Position numbers and translations under genes: made by a program
Shown here: positions 1 through 6,811 of the stretch, one piece after another
Layout of the letters: each line of letters opens with the position of its first letter
How positions within the stretch are numbered: position 1 is the first letter of the stretch
The notes under the pieces: model-generated
What the model saw: only the letters and a program-made list of their open reading frames with translations
Told to the model about the DNA's origin: nothing
Database searches by the model: none
Assembly (NCBI GenBank): GCA_016937315.1
Contig: JAFGWD010000006.1
Coordinates: forward strand, 1 to 13,836
Source: Rhodospirillaceae bacterium
GTDB taxonomy: Bacteria; Pseudomonadota; Alphaproteobacteria; Rhodospirillales; Rhodospirillaceae
DNA length: 13,836 bases
Direction: 5' to 3'

Positions 1-236
1 ATCCCGCCGGTTGCGCCGGAGCGATTTCGTTCGTCCGAACAGGAGAAAAGCGTAGACCGTAGCGGGGACTACGGGCAAGCTTTTCAAGGCCTTCGGCGGA
101 CGAAAGCGCCCGACCCTCCGGGTTGATCGCCAAGGAACACCCTGGTTCGTTGCCACCGCTCACCGATGTCCCAGCATCGCCTTCGCGGCGGCTCCTGCCA
201 TTGTATCCCTTGGCGACCAACGCAATTTGGCGGGAT
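1..236. repeat. Inverted-repeat-rich element, possible MITE-like or mobile-element remnant
   Basis: No convincing gene lies here. The stretch starts with ATCCCGCC (1-8) and ends with its exact complement GGCGGGAT (229-236). The match continues imperfectly inward, TTGCG at 11-15 against CGCAA at 221-225. Inside are a longer imperfect inverted repeat (about 120-136 against 207-219, sharing TCGCCAAGG-like arms) and several short hairpins: CCGTAG/CTACGG at 57-74, GTTCG/CGAAC at 29-40, CGATG/CATCG near 165-180 and CGCC/GGCG just after. The minus strand stays open from about 237 to the window edge, but its translation resembles no family I recognise. Seen: the inverted repeats and the lack of a gene. 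Inferred: a small non-autonomous mobile element, a REP-like repeat or a structured RNA. The left boundary may lie outside the window, and no target-site duplication can be checked. Confidence 0.4.
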
Positions 237-244
237 TTATGAGC

Positions 245-1645
245 CTACGTCCTAGGTGGGGGTGTGATGGGAGTCTTGGTGATCCGTGCGTGCAAAAGTC
301 CACATCCCACCAAAATCGTGCTGACCGCCACGCCGATGAACAGTGGATTGATCGGCCAAGCGAAAATCAGACGGCTGGCAATGGCGGCGACTGTGCTGAT
401 GGCCATGGATGCGACGGCCCAACTGGCAGGAAGGCGTTTCGGGGCGAAGATTGCCAGACTCAAGGGAATGAAAATGCCGGCACCACGCAGGGCCATGGAC
501 ATATAGTTCCAGTCCAGGACGTAACTGTCCAGGTGTGTCACGGCAATCCATGCGGCAATGATGGTGACGATCAAGACGCTGCCACGGTTCAGGCGCAGAA
601 TATCGCGGTCCCGTGACAGGCCGAAGAGGGCTTGTCCAATGTCTCGTGAGATCATGGTTCCGATGCCTAAGGTCAGGCCTGCGATGGACCCCACGACCGA
701 CAGCATCAATCCCCCAATACCGATTCCGGCTATAATCGGCGGCATGTTCTCCAGAAGAAACAAGGGCAGGGCTAGGATGGGTGGAATGTCTGGGTGTGAA
801 ATGTGCATTGCCATGCCGATCGCGACTGAGGGTAGGCCGACCGGAATGGTAATAAGCGCAGCGGTGTAAGCCCCGATTGCGGCGGTTCGGGAATCAGATG
901 CGGCGTAAAGGGCCTGGATATAGGTTTGGGTGCAAATGATGCCGACAATGAGGGAAAATAGGTTGCCAAAGGTTTGTCCGGTTCCGCGTCCAAACAGGCT
1001 AAACCAAGGAAACGTCGGGAAGACAACGTGAGTTTGTTTGACCAAAAAGACCACAGCGACGCCGCCCGATGCGAACAGCGTGAACCAGATGACGGCCAGT
1101 TTGAACAATCCGGCGATGCCAGCGCCCTTCATGCCGCCAAAAGCCACATAGCCGATGACCAAAACCACGATAATGATGGCGGACGTCGTGCTGGACAGGC
1201 CAAATAAGGTGCCGATCATCGGGATTGCGGACAGTGCACTGGCCACGGCGGAAAACAAAATGCCCAATGATGAGGCGAGGCTGGCGATTGGTCCTGCGCC
1301 GCGTCCATAGTTCAGGACCAGGAATTGGGATATGGTTTCCAAGCCCGAGTGGCGTAATGGCCGCGCATAGAACGTGCCGATTAAAATGAAACCGATGCCG
1401 GACCCCAGGGTGAACCACCAGGCGGAAAGCCCCATGTTATAGGCAAGTTGTGCGGTACCAATGGTTGCCGCACCCCCGATGACGGTACCTGCGATTCCAC
1501 CAGCAATCATCGCGACACCGGAAGATCGTCCGCCGAGGCTGAATCCTTCAGCGGTTTTGGTGCCTCGCCCTGCACGGACTCCCAGGATCAGCGCGGTGGT
1601 AATGGTCCCGATCAGAAACAACAGGTGGGTGAGGGATAAAGACAT
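245..1645 (-). CDS. Sodium:solute symporter (SSS family) permease
   Basis: Predicted inner-membrane secondary transporter of the SSS family (TC 2.A.21), which couples uptake of a small organic solute to Na+; the substrate cannot be read from the sequence. The 466-residue protein is strongly hydrophobic, with about 12-13 membrane segments. Family marks are the AEGFSLGGRSSG loop after the first segment (residues 32-43), a YVAFGGMKG segment (about 166-174) and the GSIAGLTLGIGTMISRDI segment (about 319-336), which matches the position of the second SSS signature but lacks its usual STADS core. The start chosen is the ATG at 1645, directly before the first membrane helix. The frame stays open to an ATG at 1900, but that extension is polar, unlike the family and overlaps the divergent kinase. 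No strong ribosome-binding site is visible, only a weak GGA. The gene is divergent from the signalling operon, so co-regulation is possible but unproven. Confidence 0.85.
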   Translation of the reverse strand: MSLSLTHLLFLIGTITTALILGVRAGRGTKTAEGFSLGGRSSGVAMIAGGIAGTVIGGAATIGTAQLAYNMGLSAWWFTLGSGIGFILIGTFYARPLRHSGLETISQFLVLNYGRGAGPIASLASSLGILFSAVASALSAIPMIGTLFGLSSTTSAIIIVVLVIGYVAFGGMKGAGIAGLFKLAVIWFTLFASGGVAVVFLVKQTHVVFPTFPWFSLFGRGTGQTFGNLFSLIVGIICTQTYIQALYAASDSRTAAIGAYTAALITIPVGLPSVAIGMAMHISHPDIPPILALPLFLLENMPPIIAGIGIGGLMLSVVGSIAGLTLGIGTMISRDIGQALFGLSRDRDILRLNRGSVLIVTIIAAWIAVTHLDSYVLDWNYMSMALRGAGIFIPLSLAIFAPKRLPASWAVASMAISTVAAIASRLIFAWPINPLFIGVAVSTILVGCGLLHARITKTPITPPPRT

Positions 1646-1711
1646 GAAAAATCCGTGAACCGGCGAGGCGGCAACATGCATCCGTTTGGATGAGGCCTTA
1701 TGCGCTCCAGA

Positions 1712-1735
1712 ATGCCGCTGTTGGCGGGCATTTTT
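1712..1735 (+). terminator. Terminator-like hairpin in the leader of the kinase operon
   Basis: ATGCCGC (1712-1718) and GCGGGCAT (1724-1731) form a short stem with one bulged G and a 5-base loop, running straight into a T run on the plus strand. This is the form of a weak intrinsic terminator. No plus-strand gene lies upstream, so it would act on a transcript starting inside the intergenic region, perhaps as an attenuator, or it may be chance. Confidence 0.25.
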
Positions 1736-1803
1736 CAACTGCCTTGTTGGTTTTTCATCAGGATAGGTCGTGTTGGTTTGCTCTATGGGAAAATCTGGTC
1801 TGA

Positions 1804-1829
1804 AGTATGTTCCCTTTGGGCGGAATACT
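1804..1829. promoter_or_regulatory. Imperfect dyad, possible operator between symporter and kinase operon
   Basis: AGTAT (1804-1808) and ATACT (1825-1829) are exact inverted copies, with TTCC (1810-1813) and GGAA (1822-1825) just inside. It lies in the divergent intergenic region, about 90 bases before the kinase start. A regulator site is inference only; no matching regulator is identified. Confidence 0.2.
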
Positions 1830-1904
1830 CTAGCGACAGACCGAAAGACTTCGTAGACTTGTAAAGGACGCACATTGCTCGCCAAATGGTCGTTAAACAT
1901 AACC

Positions 1905-1910
1905 GGAGGG
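1905..1910 (+). promoter_or_regulatory. Ribosome-binding site GGAGGG that selects the TTG start at 1919
   Basis: GGAGGG lies 8 bases before TTG 1919. The upstream in-frame ATG at 1886 has no Shine-Dalgarno sequence at usable distance; the nearest AAAGGA is 17 bases away. The site lies inside the longer reading frame, which favours the shorter protein. Confidence 0.6.
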
Positions 1911-1918
1911 TGTATCCC

Positions 1919-4405
1919 TTGTTCCTGCGTTTTCGCGACTGGCCTTTAAGGCGAAAGCTTTTGGTGGCACCAGGACTTGTGATGCTGGCGGCACTTCTGG
2001 CTGTCGTGATGTCCTATCGAACGTATTTCGCTTTGCGTCAGGATACGGACGCTCAGTTGGCGCTTTTCTCTGCGCGTGATCAGCGTTTGTCATCCTTGCG
2101 TATGAATATGGTCAAAAGTGATCTGGCCTTGTTTCGTACCATCACATGGCGGTCCATTGGCGTAAATAAGGAGATTTTTCTCAGTTTACGGCAGTCTGCG
2201 GAAGAGCGTTTGGACGGCGTCAATGTTCTTGCTGAGGCGTTTTTGCAGGGTGCTGCCTTGGGACCGGAAGAACAGTCGCTTCTTGAAGCGGTGCATCGCA
2301 TATCGGGGCGCTACGAAACGGCGGCGCGGGATGTCCTCGATATGCTGGATACCGACACGGGCATGGCCTTGACCTTGCTGTCCGAAGCCGAACGCCGCTT
2401 TGCCGATGCGGACGCCGCGATTGGTAACTGGGAAATTTATCACCTTGATGCCCGACGGGCTCTGGAAGACAACGCGGCGAAAGAACTGGATCGGGCCATT
2501 GCCTTGATCGCTCTGGCGGTTGGTGCGGCCTTTGCGTTGGCTGCGGTTGTTTCGTTGCTGCTCAGCCGTGCGATTTCCGATGGTGTCCAGGGGGTGACGC
2601 GGGTGATGGGGCGTCTGGCGGCGGGTGATAAGATGGTTGCCGTGCCACAGACGGATCGTGATGACGAAGTGGGCGCGATGATTCGCGCTGTTGCTGTTTT
2701 TAAGGAAAATGCACAGACGCTTGATCGCTTGGCTGAGGAACGTGCCGCGCTGGAGGAAAAAAATCGCATTGTTCTCCAGCGCCAAGTCGAAAAGCTTGCC
2801 GTCAGCGAACAGCGGTTCCGCGATATTGCGGAATCATCGGCCGATTGGTTTTGGGAAACCGATGCACATGGGCGACTGACGATGATGTCAGAACGTTTTT
2901 ATACCGTCACCGGATTGAAGAAGAATCAAGTGATTGGGCGTTCGCGGCTGGACTTCGTGATGGCGGCACGCAGTCAGGAAGATGCGGCACAGTGGGTGAC
3001 CTATGCCAAGGATGTCGCGCAACGGAAACCTTTTCGTCGCCTTGATTATCGTGTTCAGAGACCGGATGGCCGGGTGATTTTTATCCGTTCCAACGGCAAG
3101 CCGTTCTTTGCTGAGGATGGTACGTTTCTGGGATATCGTGGCGCGTCCAGTAACGTGACCGCCCTCATCAAGGCCGAGCAGGAGATTGAGGATAACCGTC
3201 GCCGCTTGTTGGGGGTGACCTCAAACTTGTTCGAGAGTGTGGTGTTGGTTGCCTCCGATGGTACCATTTTGTTTGCCAACCCATCGGCTCACCACCTTTT
3301 GGGTGTAGACGATTTGGTTGGGATGTCCTTAGACGCTGTGATGTGCTTTGCGGTTGCGGGCAAGGATGTCTCTTTCCTGGAAGGGCCACCTCAGAACGCT
3401 CTCGCCGGTGCCGATGTTTACGTTGATGATGATGCACAAGTCTGGTTACCTGTTGCTGAAAAACGGATGTACGTTGCCTATGCTTGTGCGGCGTTGACGG
3501 AAGAAAACGGGGATCGCGCTGTCGTGATTTCCTTCCGTTGCATCGATGCCCTGAAAGCCGCGCAACGTGAAGCACTCCAATCCTCGCGCTTGGCTACGGT
3601 TGGCCAATTGGCTGCGGGAATTGCACATGAAATCAATACGCCAATCCAATATATCGGTGACAATCTGCGGTTTTTCGATACTTCAATTGCGGCTGTCGCG
3701 GCGACATATGCCACCATCCGCTCCTCTCTTGCGGCAGAGTCCACCCCCCCAGAGTTGACCGCTTACATCGAAGATGTGATTGAAAAAGCTGACATTCCCT
3801 ATCTGTTGGAGGAACTGCCTGCTGCCGTACGTCAATCCTTGGACGGTGTTGAACATGTGGCCAAGATCGTACGCTCGATGAAGGAGTTTTCACATCCTGG
3901 CAGTACGGCAAAGGTGATGACCGATATCAATCGCGCGGTGGAAAGCACACTGGTCGTTACCACCAACGAATGGAAACACACAGCGTTTGTGGAAAAAGAT
4001 CTGGACCCTGACGTGCCGGCGATTTTGTGCTTTCCTGCTGACATCAATCAAGTGTTGTTGAATTTGATTGTGAATGCATCACATGCCTTAGAGGGACGAG
4101 AAGAGAAGGGGAGTATCCGCGTTTCTACCCGGTGTGATGGTGATAGTGTCGAAATTCTCATCGCTGACAATGGGCCGGGTGTTCCAAAGGATATGCGGGA
4201 GCGTGTTTTTGATCCCTTTTTTACCACAAAGCCCGTTGGTAAGGGCACGGGGCAAGGGTTGGCAATTTCCCTGGATGTGGTGGCGAATAAGCACGGTGGT
4301 CGCCTGACTGTCGAAGAGACACCGGGTGGCGGCGCAACGTTTGTGGTTCGTCTGCCAATCGGTGTGGCGGCAGTGTCTCCAGAGGGAGAGGACAACACGG
4401 TATGA
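1919..4405 (+). CDS. Membrane-bound PAS-PAS sensor histidine kinase
   Basis: Inner-membrane sensor kinase that should autophosphorylate on His and pass the phosphate to response regulators, most likely those encoded directly downstream. The 828 residues from TTG 1919 run as follows: membrane helix (about 13-33), helical periplasmic sensor region (34-192), second membrane helix (193-216), HAMP (216-270), coiled coil, PAS (about 297-420, with DWFWETD and a YRGASSNVT end), second PAS (about 430-545), then dimerisation and ATPase domains. The phosphoacceptor is His570 in AHEINTPIQYIGDN. A long helical insert follows, ending in VRSMKEFSHPG. The N-box (Asn719), DNGPG (750-754), FDPFFTTKP (764-772) and GKGTGQGL (774-781) are all intact, so the kinase should be active. 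It has no receiver domain of its own. An ATG at 1886 would add 11 residues but lacks a ribosome-binding site. The stop overlaps the next start by 4 bases (ATGA), indicating an operon with translational coupling. Confidence 0.9.
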   Translation: MFLRFRDWPLRRKLLVAPGLVMLAALLAVVMSYRTYFALRQDTDAQLALFSARDQRLSSLRMNMVKSDLALFRTITWRSIGVNKEIFLSLRQSAEERLDGVNVLAEAFLQGAALGPEEQSLLEAVHRISGRYETAARDVLDMLDTDTGMALTLLSEAERRFADADAAIGNWEIYHLDARRALEDNAAKELDRAIALIALAVGAAFALAAVVSLLLSRAISDGVQGVTRVMGRLAAGDKMVAVPQTDRDDEVGAMIRAVAVFKENAQTLDRLAEERAALEEKNRIVLQRQVEKLAVSEQRFRDIAESSADWFWETDAHGRLTMMSERFYTVTGLKKNQVIGRSRLDFVMAARSQEDAAQWVTYAKDVAQRKPFRRLDYRVQRPDGRVIFIRSNGKPFFAEDGTFLGYRGASSNVTALIKAEQEIEDNRRRLLGVTSNLFESVVLVASDGTILFANPSAHHLLGVDDLVGMSLDAVMCFAVAGKDVSFLEGPPQNALAGADVYVDDDAQVWLPVAEKRMYVAYACAALTEENGDRAVVISFRCIDALKAAQREALQSSRLATVGQLAAGIAHEINTPIQYIGDNLRFFDTSIAAVAATYATIRSSLAAESTPPELTAYIEDVIEKADIPYLLEELPAAVRQSLDGVEHVAKIVRSMKEFSHPGSTAKVMTDINRAVESTLVVTTNEWKHTAFVEKDLDPDVPAILCFPADINQVLLNLIVNASHALEGREEKGSIRVSTRCDGDSVEILIADNGPGVPKDMRERVFDPFFTTKPVGKGTGQGLAISLDVVANKHGGRLTVEETPGGGATFVVRLPIGVAAVSPEGEDNTV

Positions 4406-5610
4406 AACTTTCAATCCTGTTTATTGACGATGATGTGAACCTGCTGCGCGGCTTACGCCGTATTCTGCACAAGCATCGCGAGGACTGGGACATTACGTTC
4501 ATGGACAGTCCGCTTGATGCATTAAGGCTCCTTGAAGAAAAGGGCTTTGATGTCGTGGTTTCCGATATGCGAATGCCGGAAATGGATGGGGCGTCTTTGT
4601 TATCAGAGGTGGAAAAACGCTATCCCGGCACGGTGCGAGTGGTGTTGTCCGGCTATACCGAAGAAAAAAGCGTGCTTCGGACGATTGGTCCGACCCACCA
4701 GTATCTTGCTAAACCCTGCAATACTGAGGACATTGTCTCGCTTTTGGACCGGACGTTGGCGTTACGTGGCGTTTTGCGGAGTGAACCGTTGCGCACCTTG
4801 GCGGCCAGTCTGCATAATTTGCCGTCGCCGTCGGCTCTTTACATGCGTTTGACTGCGGAAATGCGTAAAGAAACCTCGTCCATGCGGACCATCGCGGGGA
4901 TGATCTCGGAAGATGTGGCGATGACCGCCGAGGTTCTACGCATCACCAACTCGGCCTATTTTTCGCTGGGCAGTCAGGTTCATGATGTGTTTCAGGCGGT
5001 GCGTTTGTTGGGGTTGGAAACCGTCCGTGCTCTGGTGCTGTCGGTGGGGATATTTCGTCAGTTTGACAAAACACCGGAATTGTCCGCTCTGGTCCATGAT
5101 CTTGACGTGTATGGTTTAACGGTGGCGGCATTGGCGCGGCGTTTTGCTCGCGAAGAGGGCTTGAACGATGGCTTGCGTGATCAGGCTTTTTGCGCGGGCA
5201 TGTTGTCGGTCATTGGAACATTGGTGTTTTTTGACGCGGAACCCCGGAAAACCAAAGATGTGCTGAGACGTGCCGAACGGGGAGAGGATCTTTCCACCGT
5301 CGAAAAAGAACTCTTTGGCGCTTCGCAGGCGGAACTTGGTGGATATTTGCTGGGACTATGGGGCTTCAACGACGCTATTATCGAAGCTGTGCTCTACCAG
5401 GATCACCCCTCGGCGTGCGTGTACACGGATCGTTCAGCCCTGACCTGTGTACATATGGCCCGCGCTTTTGGTCCGCGTTGGCCTTTGGGGGAACGGACAA
5501 TGCGCCCGGTTTCTTTGGACGTAGACTATGTGCGTTGTCTGGGCATGGAGGCTAAGGTCAAAGCCTGGATGGTTGCTCTTGTCGAACAGGATCCGGAACC
5601 GAAGAAATGA
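4402..5610 (+). CDS. Response regulator with REC and HDOD domains
   Basis: Cytoplasmic response regulator of 402 residues. The N-terminal receiver domain (about 3-120) has the acidic pair Asp10/Asp11, phosphoacceptor Asp55 in VSDMRMPEMDG, Ser83 and Lys104 in AKP, so it should accept phosphate, probably from the flanking kinases. Residues about 135-335 form an HDOD output domain: LPSPSALYMRL opening, DVAMTAEVLRITNSAYF (171-187), and an AVRLLGLETVRALVLSVGIF helix pair. Where HD proteins have LHDIG this one reads MLSVIG (267-271), so the HD metal ligands are absent; His335 near YQDHPS remains. HDOD proteins are known regulators of signalling and the cell cycle, usually without shown enzymatic activity. 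No DNA-binding domain is present. The start overlaps the upstream kinase stop by 4 bases (ATGA), with an AGAGGA ribosome-binding site about 10 bases upstream. The stop overlaps the next gene the same way. Confidence 0.9.
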   Translation: MKLSILFIDDDVNLLRGLRRILHKHREDWDITFMDSPLDALRLLEEKGFDVVVSDMRMPEMDGASLLSEVEKRYPGTVRVVLSGYTEEKSVLRTIGPTHQYLAKPCNTEDIVSLLDRTLALRGVLRSEPLRTLAASLHNLPSPSALYMRLTAEMRKETSSMRTIAGMISEDVAMTAEVLRITNSAYFSLGSQVHDVFQAVRLLGLETVRALVLSVGIFRQFDKTPELSALVHDLDVYGLTVAALARRFAREEGLNDGLRDQAFCAGMLSVIGTLVFFDAEPRKTKDVLRRAERGEDLSTVEKELFGASQAELGGYLLGLWGFNDAIIEAVLYQDHPSACVYTDRSALTCVHMARAFGPRWPLGERTMRPVSLDVDYVRCLGMEAKVKAWMVALVEQDPEPKK

Positions 5611-6767
5611 GCGAAACGATTTTGTTGATCGACGATGACGTGAATTTGCTGTCCTCGATGAAGCGTCAGTTTCGCGGTAAATTTGATGTGGAGACGGCGA
5701 CCAGCGGTGAAGACGCGATTACACAGATCGAAGGGGGAAAGGTCCCTTCTGTGGTGGTTTGCGATATGCGTATGGGGGGCATGAACGGCGTTTCCACCCT
5801 GGCGAAAATCAAGGAGGCTTTGCCGGATACGGTGCGCTTGATGTTGACGGGCAATGCCGATATGCAGACCGCGATTGATGCCATTAACAATGGCAGCATT
5901 TTCCGTTTTTTGACCAAGCCGTGTCCGCCTGAGACGATGGAAGCGGGGTTGAATGCGGCTCTGGAACAATATCGTTTGGTGATGGCGGAGCGGGAACTGT
6001 TGGAAAAGACCTTAGCGGGGAGCGTTAAGGTGCTGATTGACATGCTGGCTTTGGCCTCGCCGTTGGCTTTTGGGCGTGCCACGCGCATCCGAACTTGGGC
6101 GCGTAAGGTTGCTGTTGCCCTGAAGTTGCCGCAACGCTGGCAGATCGAAATCGCGGCGATGTTGGGGCCGATTGGTCTGCTTTCAGTACCACCTGAAGTC
6201 ATCGCGAAACTTCATGCCAAGACGCCGCTTTCCGAGGTCGAACGCCGGATGATTGATCACAGTCCAGAGGCGGCGCGAAACATTATTGCTAACATTCCGC
6301 GTCTGGCTGGTGTGTCGAAGATCGTTGCGTTGCAAAATCGAGGCTTTGATGGGTCGGGATTTCCCGCCGATGGGCCGAAGGGCACCGATATTCCCCTGGA
6401 TGCGCGGATATTGAAAATATTATCCGAATTGTCCAACATTGCGACGGGCGTTTCTCCCACCCGCACCGATTTTGAAACCCTCAGTCTGCGTGCACAGCAG
6501 TTTGATCCCGGCTTATTGGGGCGGGTGCGTGATGTTTTGGAGGTCATGACCGATCTGGGTAATGGACGGCGTCCGGTTAAGAAACTGGCCACAGGTGTCC
6601 TTTTGCCTGACATGGTTTTGGCTGCGGATGTGATGACACTGGATGGGCGTTTGGTCCTTTCGGCTTTGGTGCAAATCTCTGAGGCGCATGTGGAAAGCCT
6701 ACGCAATCTTGCCCGTGTGAAGCGTATTTCCGACGAAATCGTGGTGTTTGCCGACAATGATGCGTGA
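5607..6767 (+). CDS. Response regulator with REC and degenerate HD-GYP domain (RpfG-like)
   Basis: Cytoplasmic response regulator of 386 residues. The receiver domain (about 4-120) is intact: Asp10/Asp11, phosphoacceptor Asp53 in CDMRMGGMNG, Thr81, Lys104 in FLTKP. The output (about 150-285) lines up with HD-GYP c-di-GMP phosphodiesterases such as RpfG, but the catalytic residues are replaced. LHDIGK is LGPIGL (186-191), the HHE triad before the GYP motif is QNR (243-245), and GYP itself is GFP (251-253). His218 and the FDGSGFP shell remain, with a further C-terminal segment containing DVMTLDG as in many RpfG-like proteins. It is therefore probably not a c-di-GMP hydrolase, but it could still bind partners or nucleotide (inference). 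It overlaps the upstream gene by 4 bases (ATGA) and its own ribosome-binding site is weak, so translation is probably coupled. Confidence is high for family, moderate for loss of activity. Confidence 0.88.
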   Translation: MSETILLIDDDVNLLSSMKRQFRGKFDVETATSGEDAITQIEGGKVPSVVVCDMRMGGMNGVSTLAKIKEALPDTVRLMLTGNADMQTAIDAINNGSIFRFLTKPCPPETMEAGLNAALEQYRLVMAERELLEKTLAGSVKVLIDMLALASPLAFGRATRIRTWARKVAVALKLPQRWQIEIAAMLGPIGLLSVPPEVIAKLHAKTPLSEVERRMIDHSPEAARNIIANIPRLAGVSKIVALQNRGFDGSGFPADGPKGTDIPLDARILKILSELSNIATGVSPTRTDFETLSLRAQQFDPGLLGRVRDVLEVMTDLGNGRRPVKKLATGVLLPDMVLAADVMTLDGRLVLSALVQISEAHVESLRNLARVKRISDEIVVFADNDA

Positions 6768-6799
6768 CGGGGAGGGGGTTCACCCCAAGTCGTTTGTGC

Positions 6800-6806
6800 A
6801 AGGAGG
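6800..6806 (+). promoter_or_regulatory. Ribosome-binding site AAGGAGG that selects the TTG start at 6812
   Basis: AAGGAGG lies 5 bases before TTG 6812, the strongest Shine-Dalgarno sequence in the window. The in-frame GTG at 6764 overlaps the upstream stop by 4 bases, which would allow coupling, but it has no ribosome-binding site. A GTG at 6845 is a third option. Confidence 0.6.
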
Positions 6807-6811
6807 TGCGC

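Noticed and set aside
227..616. Plus-strand open frame of 129 codons at the end of the symporter
   Set aside because: It is antisense to conserved symporter sequence, with no family match and no ribosome-binding site.
1646..1900. N-terminal extension of the symporter to an ATG at 1900
   Set aside because: The extra 85 residues are polar, do not match SSS proteins, and would run into the divergent kinase gene and its start region.
2186..2785. Minus-strand open frame of 199 codons within the first kinase
   Set aside because: It is antisense to the kinase's second membrane helix and HAMP region, has basic and Gln/Arg-rich composition and no recognisable domain.
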